NCBI GenBank assembly: GCA_964607755.1 | Contig: CAZSMC010000013.1 | Coordinates: 1 to 64,000 of the forward strand | DNA length: 64,000 bases | DNA from: CAZSMC01 sp964607755 | Lineage (GTDB): Bacteria > Zhuqueibacterota > Zhuqueibacteria > Residuimicrobiales > Krinioviventaceae | Direction of reading: 5' to 3' | In this document: piece after piece, positions 7,417 to 16,139 of the stretch | Position numbering within the stretch: position 1 is the first letter of the stretch | How the letters are laid out: each line of letters opens with the position of its first letter | The notes under the pieces: generated by a model | The model's input: the letters and a program-made list of their open reading frames with translations, nothing else | What the model was told of the DNA's origin: nothing | Database searches by the model: none | Position numbers and translations under genes: made by a program

Positions 7417-8325
7417 ATGACAACCGTTTATAATCTGGCTATTGCTACTGATTATCCCTATGACCGGGATTTTATTGATATTCTGGAGAGGGAATGTCAG
7501 CAACTGGGATTGAGTACTTTTATCATTAGACCAGAAAATTTACAGGAAACTCTATACAATATCGCACAAGGTGCACTTGCCTTTAATTATCTTTATGACC
7601 GTGCATCTGATACAGATTTTTCATTTTTAAAGATTTATGAATATTTAAACCATGCTGGCACTCAATTTTTTCATTCGCTTGAAAATCTGCATAGAGCGGT
7701 CAATAAAATCACCATGCATTATGAGTTCATCAGGCACGGCATCATTACGCCCTATACCATTGTTATTCCTGCTGTCCACGACAGTGATGAATTACCTTTA
7801 CAAGCAGCCGATTTGCAAAAGATCGGATGTCCGTTTGTGATGAAACCATCACAAACAACCGGAGGTGGCATCGGAGTTGTCAAGAATGTCTATACTTTAG
7901 AAGAAGTCTATTTAATTCGTAACGAGTTTAAAGACAATCCATATTTGTTGCAGGAATTTATCCACCCGATTATCAAAGACGGGAAGCGGTTTTGGTTTAG
8001 AGTTTTTTATATATGTGAGGAAATTATTTGCACCTGGTGGAACGATTTAACGCACATTTATCACACGACTACTGAAAATGAGCTGGCAACATATAATCTT
8101 GAGCCTATTTTTTCAATTATGCAAACGAGCGCAAAAATAACCGGGCTGCATTTTTTTTCCAGCGAAATTGCTCTTACGGCAAAAGGAGACTTTGTAGTTG
8201 TTGATTATGTCAATGAAATATGCGATATGCGTTTGAAATCTAAAACCACCGATGGAGTTCCGGACGAGGTTGTCTACAAAATCGCTAAAAAAATGGCAGC
8301 TTTTATTAAAGAGCAGATTTGCTGA
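7417..8325 (+). CDS. ATP-grasp ligase (RimK/glutathione-synthetase-like)
   Basis: About 302 residues from the ATG at 7417; a TTG at 7378 would add 13 unlikely residues, and neither has a strong ribosome site. The central segment 'CPFVMKPSQTTGGGIGVV' is the ATP-grasp lysine and glycine-rich loop. 'YLLQEFIHP' and the late 'FVVVDYVNEICDM' carry the acid and Asn that bind Mg-ATP. The family forms amide or peptide bonds from a carboxylate and an amine through an acyl phosphate. It is the first of three ATP-grasp genes on the same strand up to 12383, 141 bases before the aminomutase leader, so a shared pathway is plausible. Substrate unknown. Confidence 0.7.
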   Translation: MTTVYNLAIATDYPYDRDFIDILERECQQLGLSTFIIRPENLQETLYNIAQGALAFNYLYDRASDTDFSFLKIYEYLNHAGTQFFHSLENLHRAVNKITMHYEFIRHGIITPYTIVIPAVHDSDELPLQAADLQKIGCPFVMKPSQTTGGGIGVVKNVYTLEEVYLIRNEFKDNPYLLQEFIHPIIKDGKRFWFRVFYICEEIICTWWNDLTHIYHTTTENELATYNLEPIFSIMQTSAKITGLHFFSSEIALTAKGDFVVVDYVNEICDMRLKSKTTDGVPDEVVYKIAKKMAAFIKEQIC

Positions 8326-8383
8326 ACAGGCGAATACATGTAAAACACTGTACCGGAATTTTCACAAATCATAAAAAAAATAC

Positions 8384-8412
8384 TTGCATTTAATAAAAAA
8401 ATAATTCATATT
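8384..8412 (+). promoter_or_regulatory. Candidate sigma-70-like promoter of the aminomutase operon
   Basis: TTGCAT (8384-8389), a 17-base spacer, CATATT (8407-8412), in a very AT-rich gap and 54 bases before the leader ORF. It is a reasonable fit only; the lineage's promoter consensus is not known. Confidence 0.35.
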
Positions 8413-8466
8413 TGCGCGCTTTTAATCAAAATAAAATGCTTGAGAATGATGTTAAGGAGATTACCC

Positions 8467-8499
8467 ATGTTTGTAACTTACTTTTTTAGCTTTTTATAA
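8467..8499 (+). CDS. Aromatic-rich 10-residue leader ORF
   Basis: ATG to TAA encoding MFVTYFFSFL: five of ten residues are Phe or Tyr. It has its own ribosome site (AAGGAG at 8454-8459, about 7 bases from the ATG). Its stop overlaps the AGGAGG used by the aminomutase gene at 8512. Ribosomes finishing or stalling on it would therefore directly affect access to the downstream start. This suggests translational coupling or an attenuation-type leader. No clear terminator/antiterminator pair was seen, so the mechanism is inferred. Confidence 0.45.
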   Translation: MFVTYFFSFL

Positions 8500-8511
8500 G
8501 GAGGCAAAAGA

Positions 8512-9909
8512 ATGGAAGACACAAATCTCTTTGGAGATAAAAACGAACCTCCCGGTTCGCCTGCAGTTAAACATGCACCTGCCAGGCGAAAGCGGGATTT
8601 TTTTCATGCCCCTTTTCCTTCCTTTCGGGTTAAACAGCAAATCGACAATTTTGATTTTTCAACCTCTTGTAGGATTAAAAAAACGCGTGATGCTGACATA
8701 AAGAAGCAAAGTTTTGCTTTTCCTGTAAGCCCAGAAATACGTCGATTTCGTGAGTCCTTTTATCCTCTCATCCCGGATAAATTATGGAACGACTGGCGCT
8801 GGCAGTTGCGCCATCGTATCACTGATCTCGAGGGCTTGCAGAGGATTTTATATCTGTCACCCGACGAACGTGAAGCTCTGGCCCGGAATCGGCAATCATT
8901 GCCGGTAGGAGTCAATCCTTATTACGCCGGGCTTTTCGATCCGGATGATCCCCAGCACCCGTTGCGCCGGACGGTGATCATGACCACTAGTGAATTTAAC
9001 GTCCTGCCAGAAGAAGCTATTGATCCGCTGGACGAAGACCATGATACGCCTGTGCCCGGACTCGTGCATCGCTATCCCGACAGAGTTTTGTTTCTGGTAA
9101 CAGGATTTTGCAGCGTAAATTGTCGCTATTGCACCCGGTCACGGATTGTGGGAAATAAAAACGGCGATTACCGCTTTAATCTAGCTCAATGGCAGGGAGC
9201 GATAGATTATATCGCAGAACACAACGAAATACGCGATGTGCTTCTGTCAGGAGGCGATCCCCTCACCATGCCGGATGAAAGAATAGAGTGGCTCCTGGCG
9301 AGATTACGGCACATCTCTCACGTCGAAATTATACGAATTGGCAGTAAAGTACCTGTGGTTCTGCCGCAGCGTATCACTGTGTCGTTAGTCAACATGCTTA
9401 AAAAATATCATCCGTTATGGATGAGCATACACTTTACTCACCCTGAAGAATTGACACCCGAAGTCAACTTTGCTGTCAATCGCCTTGCGGACGCTGGTGT
9501 GCCATTGGCAAGCCAGACTGTTTTACTTAAAGGCATAAACGACAATGTTGAAACGATGAAAAAGTTATATCATGGGTTGTTAAAAATCCGGGTTAAACCC
9601 TATTATCTCTATCAATGTGATCCGGTTGCCGGGTCGTCGCACTTTCGTACATCTGTGGGAAAAGGTCTGGAAATTATTCGCGGATTGCGTGGATTTACAT
9701 CCGGTTATGCTGTGCCGATGTATGTTATTGACGCTCCACACGGGGGCGGGAAAATCCCGCTATTGCCCAATCATGTCGCTGGCAAAAACGGCAAAAACCT
9801 GATGCTTCGAAACTATAAAGGTAATTTATATAGTTACCCTGACACCTTTGGTTGGCAGGAAGAAATGTCTTCCACCGAACACAGTACATTCAAAGGGGAA
9901 CAAAAATGA
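8512..9909 (+). CDS. KamA-family radical SAM lysine 2,3-aminomutase
   Basis: 465 residues. The radical SAM cluster motif is 'CSVNCRYC' near residue 199, followed by 'LLSGGDPL'. The PLP-binding region 'HFRTSVGKGLEII' has the expected Lys. Two Asp positions that bind the lysine side chain in clostridial lysine 2,3-aminomutase appear kept ('GINDN' and 'YQCD'), whereas glutamate aminomutases replace them; L-lysine to L-beta-lysine is therefore the likeliest reaction. The N-terminal 60 residues are a variable extension. It has a strong AGGAGG site and shares an ATGA overlap with the next ligase gene. It works in the cytoplasm under low oxygen. The family is firm, the substrate inferred. Confidence 0.85.
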   Translation: MEDTNLFGDKNEPPGSPAVKHAPARRKRDFFHAPFPSFRVKQQIDNFDFSTSCRIKKTRDADIKKQSFAFPVSPEIRRFRESFYPLIPDKLWNDWRWQLRHRITDLEGLQRILYLSPDEREALARNRQSLPVGVNPYYAGLFDPDDPQHPLRRTVIMTTSEFNVLPEEAIDPLDEDHDTPVPGLVHRYPDRVLFLVTGFCSVNCRYCTRSRIVGNKNGDYRFNLAQWQGAIDYIAEHNEIRDVLLSGGDPLTMPDERIEWLLARLRHISHVEIIRIGSKVPVVLPQRITVSLVNMLKKYHPLWMSIHFTHPEELTPEVNFAVNRLADAGVPLASQTVLLKGINDNVETMKKLYHGLLKIRVKPYYLYQCDPVAGSSHFRTSVGKGLEIIRGLRGFTSGYAVPMYVIDAPHGGGKIPLLPNHVAGKNGKNLMLRNYKGNLYSYPDTFGWQEEMSSTEHSTFKGEQK

Positions 9910-10925
9910 ATATCGGATTAACTTATGATCTTCGCCAGGATTATCTTGATCTCGGTTATGGCGAAGAAGAAACAGCCGAATTTGACCGGGAATCAACCAT
10001 TCAAGCTATAGAGTCAACCCTACAAAAACTCGGGCATACCACAAACCGGATCGGCAATATCTGGAATCTTACCAAACGGTTAGCGCAAAACCATCGATGG
10101 GATCTGGTTTTTAATATCGCAGAGGGGCTTCGCGGCATTGGCCGCGAAGCCCAGGTGCCCGCTCTGCTGGAAGCCTACAATATCCCGTACACTTTTTCGG
10201 ACCCGTTCATTTTAGCATTGACACTTCACAAAGGCATGACAAAACGGGTATTGCGCGATTGTGCCGTTCCAACAGCAGATTTTGTAGAAATTTATAATCT
10301 TAAAAATGTGCAAAAAGTTTCTTTGCCTTTTCCTCTGTTCGCCAAACCGATTGCCGAAGGCACAGGTAAAGGTATTAATGAATATTCGAAAATTGATAAT
10401 CATAAGGACCTGATCGGGGTATGCGAATATCTGTTGCATACTTTTCATCAACCTGTATTGGTGGAGACTTTTTTGCCGGGCAGAGAATTTACTGTGGGTA
10501 TTATCGGAACCGGCGCTAATGCCCGGTCAGTTGGGACTGTAGAAGTCATTTTAAAGGACAATGCTGAGCAAAATGCCTATTCGTATGTTAATAAGGAACG
10601 GTGTGAAGAATTTGTCGTTTACCAGCCGGCAAAGAATTTTACAGCGCAAAAGGCCGAGAAAATAGCGCTGGATGCCTGGCGTGTCCTGGGATGCCGTGAT
10701 GCCGGCCGTGTGGATTTACGCTCAGATGAAAACGGAACTCCTCATCTCATGGAATTAAATCCACTCGCAGGACTTCATCCGGAACATTCGGACTTGCCTA
10801 TTATCTGTACCCTGCACGGTATTTCTTATGCCGAGCTCTTTCAAATGATTTTGGACAGTGTTATCGAGCGCTATCCAGCGCTTAAAGCGCAAACTGGCGA
10901 GGTTCACACCATGGCAGCTTTGTGA
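9906..10925 (+). CDS. D-Ala-D-Ala-ligase-like ATP-grasp enzyme (first)
   Basis: The start at 9906 overlaps the aminomutase stop (ATGA), so the two are co-translated; an upstream in-frame start lies inside the aminomutase gene. 339 residues: N-terminal Rossmann-like part ('MNIGLTYDLRQDYLDLG'), 'WDLVFNIAEGLRGIGREAQ' as in Ddl-like enzymes, ATP-binding 'PLFAKPIAEGTGKGI', and C-terminal 'HLMELNPLAGLHPEHSDLPI' with the Mg ligands. It should ligate an amino acid or beta-amino acid to a second amine. Linkage to the aminomutase suggests beta-lysine or a relative as substrate, not cell-wall D-Ala, but this is inference. Confidence 0.8.
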   Translation: MNIGLTYDLRQDYLDLGYGEEETAEFDRESTIQAIESTLQKLGHTTNRIGNIWNLTKRLAQNHRWDLVFNIAEGLRGIGREAQVPALLEAYNIPYTFSDPFILALTLHKGMTKRVLRDCAVPTADFVEIYNLKNVQKVSLPFPLFAKPIAEGTGKGINEYSKIDNHKDLIGVCEYLLHTFHQPVLVETFLPGREFTVGIIGTGANARSVGTVEVILKDNAEQNAYSYVNKERCEEFVVYQPAKNFTAQKAEKIALDAWRVLGCRDAGRVDLRSDENGTPHLMELNPLAGLHPEHSDLPIICTLHGISYAELFQMILDSVIERYPALKAQTGEVHTMAAL

Positions 10926-11390
10926 ACATAGCAGATAAAATTCTTTCCTGGAAATAAATACCTTATTGAACTGCAGTACACACCGAGGACAGTCGAGGTA
11001 AAAATGCAGCTTTTTGTTTTATTCAATCAATTCAATTAAGTGTGTTCATTAGTTTATTCAGTTTATATCAACGCCAAGCTCGCCGAGGTCGCAAGGTGCG
11101 CAGAGGAAAATAATTATGAGCTTATTCACATGAAATTGCTAAAACGATCTTGGCTATGTGGTGTCGTGCAGTAATTATTCAAGTTTAAGATAACAAAAAC
11201 ATCCGTATTGAAGAATTAAAAAACATCTGGTTTTTCTCTGTGTGGTTGGTGAATTCTTTGTTAGCATAAAAGCCTTGCAACCCATCGAAACTTTAAAATT
11301 ATAGATTTCGATTAACAACATATCTCTGCGTGCTTGGCGCTCTTGGCGGTTTAAGAATGCATAAATCGAAAGAACCAAAAAAATAATAAG
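10926..11390. repeat. Intergenic gap with an inverted pair of dispersed repeats
   Basis: No gene. At 11070-11106 (ACGCCAAGCTCGCCGAGG ... GCGCAGAGG) and 11323-11352 (CTCTGCGTGCTTGGCGC ... TTGGCGGTT) lie two related copies in opposite orientation. They belong to the 'CTCTGCG..CTTGGCG' type of dispersed element seen in many environmental bacterial genomes. The pair splits two ATP-grasp genes that otherwise look like one operon, so it may be a recent insertion that could also fold into a long stem in the mRNA. Confidence 0.6.
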
Positions 11391-12383
11391 ATGATGAAAA
11401 GCGTTATCCTTTATAATAAGGTCGAGGCAAATTCTGCTTCGGATGAGCTTGATGTCCTTCAACAAGTTGAGGCAGTAGATAAAGCTTTAATTGAACTGGG
11501 GTATGAACCTATCCCGCTGGCAATAAATCTCAATCTGCAACAAGCCGCTGATCAATTAATGTCAATCCAGCCTCATTTCGTTTTTAATCTTGTCGAATCT
11601 ATCGCCGGTAACGGACATTTTATCTCCTGGGCGGCAACGTTGTTAGATTATCTGAAAATACCCTATACCGGCTCGAACACAAATGCTCTTTTTTTGACGA
11701 CTGACAAGGTATTAACAAAAGCAAAGCTGCGAGAGGCTGGTTTGCCGACACCAGACTGGATCACCCTGCAGGAATCGACTAAACAAAACAGTTCAATGAC
11801 TCTTCCTGCCATCATCAAGCCGGTACACGAAGACGCTTCCATTGGTCTGGATGAGGAGGCGATGATCTACGAAACGAATGACCTTTTAACTCATTTGAAA
11901 AAACGTTGCAGCCGTTATGGCGACTGTTTTGCCGAACAATACATCCACGGACGCGAATTCAATCTTTCGATTCTTGCATCTGCAAAAGGGGGCCAAATTC
12001 TACCACCTGCCGAAATGTGTTTTGTGGACTATCCCAAAGACAAGGCTCGTATTGTTGACTATCGTGCGAAATGGCAAACCGATTCATTTGAATACCAGAA
12101 CACCGTTCGTAGTTTTGATTTTGCCGAACACGACCTGCCCCTCATTGAAAACCTCGGCCAGATGACAAGAAGGTGCTGGGAACTCTTTGATCTGAGCGGC
12201 TATGCCCGGGTTGACTTTCGGGTTGATCAGGATCAACGAATTTGGATCCTTGAAATTAATGCCAATCCATGTATTTCACCGGACAGTGGATATGTTGCAG
12301 CAGCAGAACGTACCGGCTTGTCATTTTTCGATGTTGTCAAACGGATTGTCCAGGATTGTTTAACACGTTTTGCGGAGAACTAG
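11391..12383 (+). CDS. D-Ala-D-Ala-ligase-like ATP-grasp enzyme (second)
   Basis: 330 residues; weak ribosome site. Ddl-like features: 'FVFNLVESIAGNGHF', 'LKIPYTGSNTNALFLTTDK', the ATP-binding Lys in 'PAIIKPVHEDASIGLD', the grip segment 'FAEQYIHGREFNLSIL', and C-terminal 'IWILEINANPCISPDSGY' with the Glu and Asn for Mg. It is a paralogue of the 9906 enzyme with a more canonical Ddl active site. Two consecutive ligases after an aminomutase suggest two successive amide bonds in one product. The next gene starts 3 bases after its stop, so they are coupled. Confidence 0.8.
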   Translation: MMKSVILYNKVEANSASDELDVLQQVEAVDKALIELGYEPIPLAINLNLQQAADQLMSIQPHFVFNLVESIAGNGHFISWAATLLDYLKIPYTGSNTNALFLTTDKVLTKAKLREAGLPTPDWITLQESTKQNSSMTLPAIIKPVHEDASIGLDEEAMIYETNDLLTHLKKRCSRYGDCFAEQYIHGREFNLSILASAKGGQILPPAEMCFVDYPKDKARIVDYRAKWQTDSFEYQNTVRSFDFAEHDLPLIENLGQMTRRCWELFDLSGYARVDFRVDQDQRIWILEINANPCISPDSGYVAAAERTGLSFFDVVKRIVQDCLTRFAEN

Positions 12384-12385
12384 AT

Positions 12386-14152
12386 TTGTTTCGCATTCGC
12401 CGAATTTATGATGACATTACACCGGCCAATAAAGAGGCTATTCATCAGGTTCAACAGATCCTGAAAAGTCAATTTTCTGACTTGTCCGAAGGGACAATTA
12501 AACAATTGCCGGACGAACTGAGAAATCCCTTTAAATTCAAGTTTCGCTCAATACTGTTTGTGGCTGACGATGCGAAAGGAAAGGTAAAAGGATTTGCTAT
12601 TGTACATCATGCGCCTGATCTGCATTTTTGCTACCTCGATTTTTTATCCGCAGACCAGAGCATCACGGGACGGGGGATTGGTGGAGCTCTTTATCAGAGT
12701 GCCCGTGAGGCCATTGAGCAGTTCAATCCTGTTGGTTTGTTTTTTGAATGCCTGCCTGATGATCCCGCCTTGTGCAAGGACGTGACAGCGCTGAAGCTGA
12801 ACAGGGCGCGATTGCGTTTTTATGAGCGGTTCGGCGCCTATCCCATTATCAATACAGCTTATGAAACACCCATTCCGCCAGATTCGAATTGCCCTCCCTA
12901 TCTGGTTTATGACGATCTCGGACGTAATGAACCCCTCAGCCTGTCAACAGTAAGACCTATTGTCAGAGCAATTCTTGAGCGAAAGTACGGCAAAGTGTGT
13001 TCTCAAAACTATATCGATAGGGTAGTCAATTCATTTACGAACGATCCGGTCAAGCTGCGCGGGCCAAAATATGTAAAAAATAAAAAGCGCCAGCCGGCAG
13101 TCATCTCTGCAAAGCAAGTGAGAATTGCTCTGGTAATCAATGACAAGCATGAAATCCATCATGTGCACGAACGAGGTTATGTGGAATCGCCAGTACGTAT
13201 AAAAACCATTCTCAATGACATTGAACCGACCGGACTTTATGATATTTATCCGCCTCGTCATTTTGGCGAACAGCATATTTTAGCGGTCCATGACGCTACA
13301 TTCGTTAAATATCTAAAAAAAGTATGCAGCATTGTCCCTGCTAATAAATCAATTTATCCTTATGTATTTCCTATCCGTAACCCGTCGCGTCCTCCCAAAG
13401 AACTGCCGGTGCGAGCTGGCTATTATTGTATCGACACCTTTACGCCGTTAAATTCCAATGCCTATAAAGCTGCCGTTCGCGCTGTGGATTGTGCGCTAAC
13501 CGCCGCTGATCTCATTTTGCACGGGCATAGCATGGCTTATGCGCTGGTCAGACCACCCGGGCATCACGCAGAAAGGAGTGTTTTTGGTGGATTTTGTTAT
13601 CTGAACACAAATGCAATCGCTGCTCATTTTCTTAGCAAACATGGCAGAGTGGCGATTTTAGATATCGATTATCATCACGGCAATGGCCAACAGGAAATTT
13701 TTTATCAACGATCCGATGTGCTTACCATCTCTATTCATGGGCACCCCAGGTTTGCCTATCCCTACTTTAGCGGTTTTGCAGAGGAAAAAGGGGCTGGTTA
13801 TGGATTGGGATATAACATTAATTTTCCTCTACCTGAAAAGATCGATGACAATCAGTACGGTCTCACATTACAGAAAGCTCTGCGCCATATCCGCTCCTTC
13901 AAAGCCGATTTCATCGTCGTTGCATTTGGACTTGACACCGCAAGAGGAGACCCCACCGGTACCTGGAATTTAACCGCTGAACACTTTGAGGATAATGGAA
14001 GAAAAATTGGCTCACTCGGACTGCCGGTGCTGGTTGTCCAGGAAGGCGGTTACCGGATCCGAACTCTGGGCATAAATGCACGGCGATTTTTCACTGGCTT
14101 GTGGCAGGCCTATCACTCTTTCCATGAAACAAGGACACTTTATGGAAACTGA
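12386..14152 (+). CDS. GNAT acetyltransferase - class II histone-deacetylase-like fusion
   Basis: The start is TTG at 12386, placed by GGAG at 12374-12377 within the preceding gene's end; upstream codons lie inside the ligase gene. About 588 residues. Residues ~1-190 are a GNAT fold ('SITGRGIGGALYQSAREAI' is the acetyl-CoA loop). Residues ~245-588 are an acetylpolyamine amidohydrolase/HDAC domain: 'RPPGHHAERSVFGGFCYLN', 'ILDIDYHHGNGQQ' with zinc-binding Asp and His, and 'VAFGLDTARGDPTG' with the last Asp ligand. It thus joins an N-acetylating and an N-deacetylating module in one chain, fitting protection and deprotection of an amino group (for example N-acetyl-beta-lysine) during ligation. 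That role is inference. Confidence 0.8.
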   Translation: MFRIRRIYDDITPANKEAIHQVQQILKSQFSDLSEGTIKQLPDELRNPFKFKFRSILFVADDAKGKVKGFAIVHHAPDLHFCYLDFLSADQSITGRGIGGALYQSAREAIEQFNPVGLFFECLPDDPALCKDVTALKLNRARLRFYERFGAYPIINTAYETPIPPDSNCPPYLVYDDLGRNEPLSLSTVRPIVRAILERKYGKVCSQNYIDRVVNSFTNDPVKLRGPKYVKNKKRQPAVISAKQVRIALVINDKHEIHHVHERGYVESPVRIKTILNDIEPTGLYDIYPPRHFGEQHILAVHDATFVKYLKKVCSIVPANKSIYPYVFPIRNPSRPPKELPVRAGYYCIDTFTPLNSNAYKAAVRAVDCALTAADLILHGHSMAYALVRPPGHHAERSVFGGFCYLNTNAIAAHFLSKHGRVAILDIDYHHGNGQQEIFYQRSDVLTISIHGHPRFAYPYFSGFAEEKGAGYGLGYNINFPLPEKIDDNQYGLTLQKALRHIRSFKADFIVVAFGLDTARGDPTGTWNLTAEHFEDNGRKIGSLGLPVLVVQEGGYRIRTLGINARRFFTGLWQAYHSFHETRTLYGN

Positions 14153-14630
14153 GATTGTGTACCGTACTACTGTGCATCCAGATGACCACACGATTGTCCG
14201 CGACATTGTGTCATCCACAGGTTTTTTTACCCGGGCTGAAATCGATATTGCGGTTGAACTGGTGCAAGAACAGCAACAGAAAGGACTTGATAGCGGTTAC
14301 CATTTTTTGTTTGCAGAAAAAAACCAAAAAACTATTGGTTATTCGTGCTTTGGTCTCATCCCGGCAACGCGCTATAGCTACGATTTATATTGGATTGCCG
14401 TGCATTCAACGCGGCAGGGACACGGAATCGGCAAAGAATTACTGGCAGAAAGCGAAAAAATAATAAAAAATCTCGGCGGCACACGGATTTACATCGATAC
14501 ATCTAGCCGCGATTTATACAAACCAACGTATGGATTTTATCGTTCCTGCGGTTACCACGAGGTCGCTGTTTTAGATGATTTTTACGCTCCTGGCGATGCA
14601 AAAATTATATATTTGAAATTGTTGCCATAG
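14142..14630 (+). CDS. GNAT N-acetyltransferase
   Basis: The start is ATG at 14142 with AAGGA seven bases upstream, overlapping the end of the fusion gene by 11 bases; 162 residues. The acetyl-CoA loop is 'STRQGHGIGKELLAESEKI', and the C-terminal 'YGFYRSCGYHEVAVLDDFY' is typical of GNATs acting on small molecules. As the last gene of the aminomutase-ligase operon it may acetylate the final product or an intermediate, comparable in logic to AblB making N-epsilon-acetyl-beta-lysine, though it is shorter than AblB and I do not call it that. Confidence 0.75.
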   Translation: METEIVYRTTVHPDDHTIVRDIVSSTGFFTRAEIDIAVELVQEQQQKGLDSGYHFLFAEKNQKTIGYSCFGLIPATRYSYDLYWIAVHSTRQGHGIGKELLAESEKIIKNLGGTRIYIDTSSRDLYKPTYGFYRSCGYHEVAVLDDFYAPGDAKIIYLKLLP

Positions 14631-15278
14631 TTTAATAATAATTTCCTTACCGGGCCATTTTTAAGCCACTGATCTACACAGATCAACACGAGGTTGAAAA
14701 TGATTAACGTGAAATTTTTGTTTAAACCTGATTTTTTTATCTTGTTCCAGAAAACATCTGTTGAAAAGTCGAAAAGTAAAAGCAATGAAAAACGGTGGCT
14801 AATTTTTAAGTTTTTTATCAAAACGTTGAAAAACGTTTCAAAACCACGTATATTGTCATGAAGGAAGATCTTGGAAGAATACTGATGAATTCAGTAGACA
14901 AATTGATTAACCACCATGGATAAATTATTAATCGCTATTTTAGATGACTGAGATACTTGCATGCGCTTTCTTCAACTGTTCCTTTTATTTTTCTGTGATA
15001 ATTCAACAAATACAACGCTAATACCAAGTATATAATTTTGTTTCTTTGATCGATTTGTAAAAAATTTGCCGTGCTTTCCAGGGATTTTATCAAATCTTTT
15101 TCTGATTCTGGTAAAGAATTATGATTTTGGATTGGATTTTTTACAACGAATTATTGCCAATGTAAACCTCTCATAAGGCCTCTGTTATGGGAATAAATAT
15201 AATTATCAGATTGTATAAAGGAATAAATAGAGAAGTGGTAAGCCATATTTATCATCCAAAAAAGAGTGGAGGATGAAA
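14631..15278. other. 650-base noncoding stretch with a dispersed-repeat fragment
   Basis: No gene is supported. 14661-14693 resembles the dispersed 'AGCCACTGAT..ACACAGAT' type of repeat and contains a perfect hairpin TGATCT-ACAC-AGATCA (14670-14685). A near-palindrome TTGAAA-AACG-TTTCAA at 14826-14841 looks like a LacI-family operator, but no such regulator is nearby. The last 100 bases are the AT-rich leader of the coiled-coil gene. Confidence 0.4.
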
Positions 15279-15572
15279 ATGAAAGATCGACAAAAGTACA
15301 TCCAAAAACTGGAAGCACAACTGGAGAAATTTGATGCTAAAATACAGAAACTCGAATCCAGAGTCGAAAACGTCAAAACTGACACGAAAGCAGAATATGA
15401 GGAAAGGTTACAAGAGTTACGCAACAGAAGAGAAAATTATCAGCATAAAATTGAAGAACTTCGACAAGCCGCTGATGAAGGATGGACGGAATTGAAAAGC
15501 GGACTTGACAAAAGCACCAAAGAATTAAAAAGATCGATAAAGAATGCGGTATCCAAATTTAAAAAGTTATAA
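15279..15572 (+). CDS. Small coiled-coil protein
   Basis: 97 residues from the second ATG. The first ATG (15273) lies directly on the GGAGGA sequence, so 15279 has the better spacing. The protein is almost entirely charged heptad-like helix ('KLEAQLEKFDAKIQKLESRV', 'YEERLQELRNRRENYQHKIE') with a Lys-rich end and no signal peptide or membrane segment. It resembles the short coiled-coil proteins common beside stress genes, but no function can be assigned. It stands alone, with the convergent DsrE-like gene about 120 bases beyond. Confidence 0.75.
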   Translation: MKDRQKYIQKLEAQLEKFDAKIQKLESRVENVKTDTKAEYEERLQELRNRRENYQHKIEELRQAADEGWTELKSGLDKSTKELKRSIKNAVSKFKKL

Positions 15573-15695
15573 ACTGTGAACGCCTGAACTGATTATGCTG
15601 AAATGTGATAAATCGGTTCAGGCTCTGAATATTCTGCGCTATTATTTTATAACACGTTGATAGCTAACCTGAAAAGATGAATTTCTGCCAGAGTA

Positions 15696-16139
15696 CTAGA
15701 AAACGATAACTTTACGTCCGGATTTGATATAATCGGTCAGGGGTTTGCCCATGTATTTCACTTCCGCACCTAATTCTTCCAGTTTGGCTGAAACACCGTA
15801 TTGATCAGCACACCATTTACACGCCGTCAGAACAACGCCCTCGTTTTTCATTTTTGTGACTTTATCCTGTAGTTCTGATGTCTCAGCCAATAGCTTTGAT
15901 GAAGGGCCCCAAATCAACAGTTCAACATCTTCCCACCAGCCGTTGGTTTTTGAGTTTAATGCATACAGAAAAATCACTTTGGAAAATACTTCAGCATCTC
16001 CACTGGTCCATAGAATAACCAGGGAATCTGCGCTTTTGCTGCAACATGAGTGATGTTCATTCTTTGTTTCTTCTGCCCCCTGGGCAAAAAGTGATGTCAG
16101 ACATGCCAACATGACGACCATCAGGATTTGTTTTTTCAT
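15696..16139 (-). CDS. Exported DsrE/DsrF-like sulfur-relay family protein
   Basis: 147 residues; good ribosome site (GAGG). It starts with a cleavable signal peptide ('MKKQILMVVMLACLTSLFAQ'), then a short His/Cys-rich linker ('NEHHSCCSK'), then a DsrE-type Rossmann domain ('ADSLVILWTSGDAEVF', 'VELLIWGPSSKLLA', 'VVLTACKWCADQYGV', 'VKYMGKPLTDYI'). The cysteine pair in 'TACKWC' sits where DsrE proteins carry a persulfide cysteine. Export to the periplasm distinguishes it from cytosolic TusD/DsrE. Redox or metal-linked sulfur handling is possible. Confidence 0.7.
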   Translation of the reverse strand: MKKQILMVVMLACLTSLFAQGAEETKNEHHSCCSKSADSLVILWTSGDAEVFSKVIFLYALNSKTNGWWEDVELLIWGPSSKLLAETSELQDKVTKMKNEGVVLTACKWCADQYGVSAKLEELGAEVKYMGKPLTDYIKSGRKVIVF

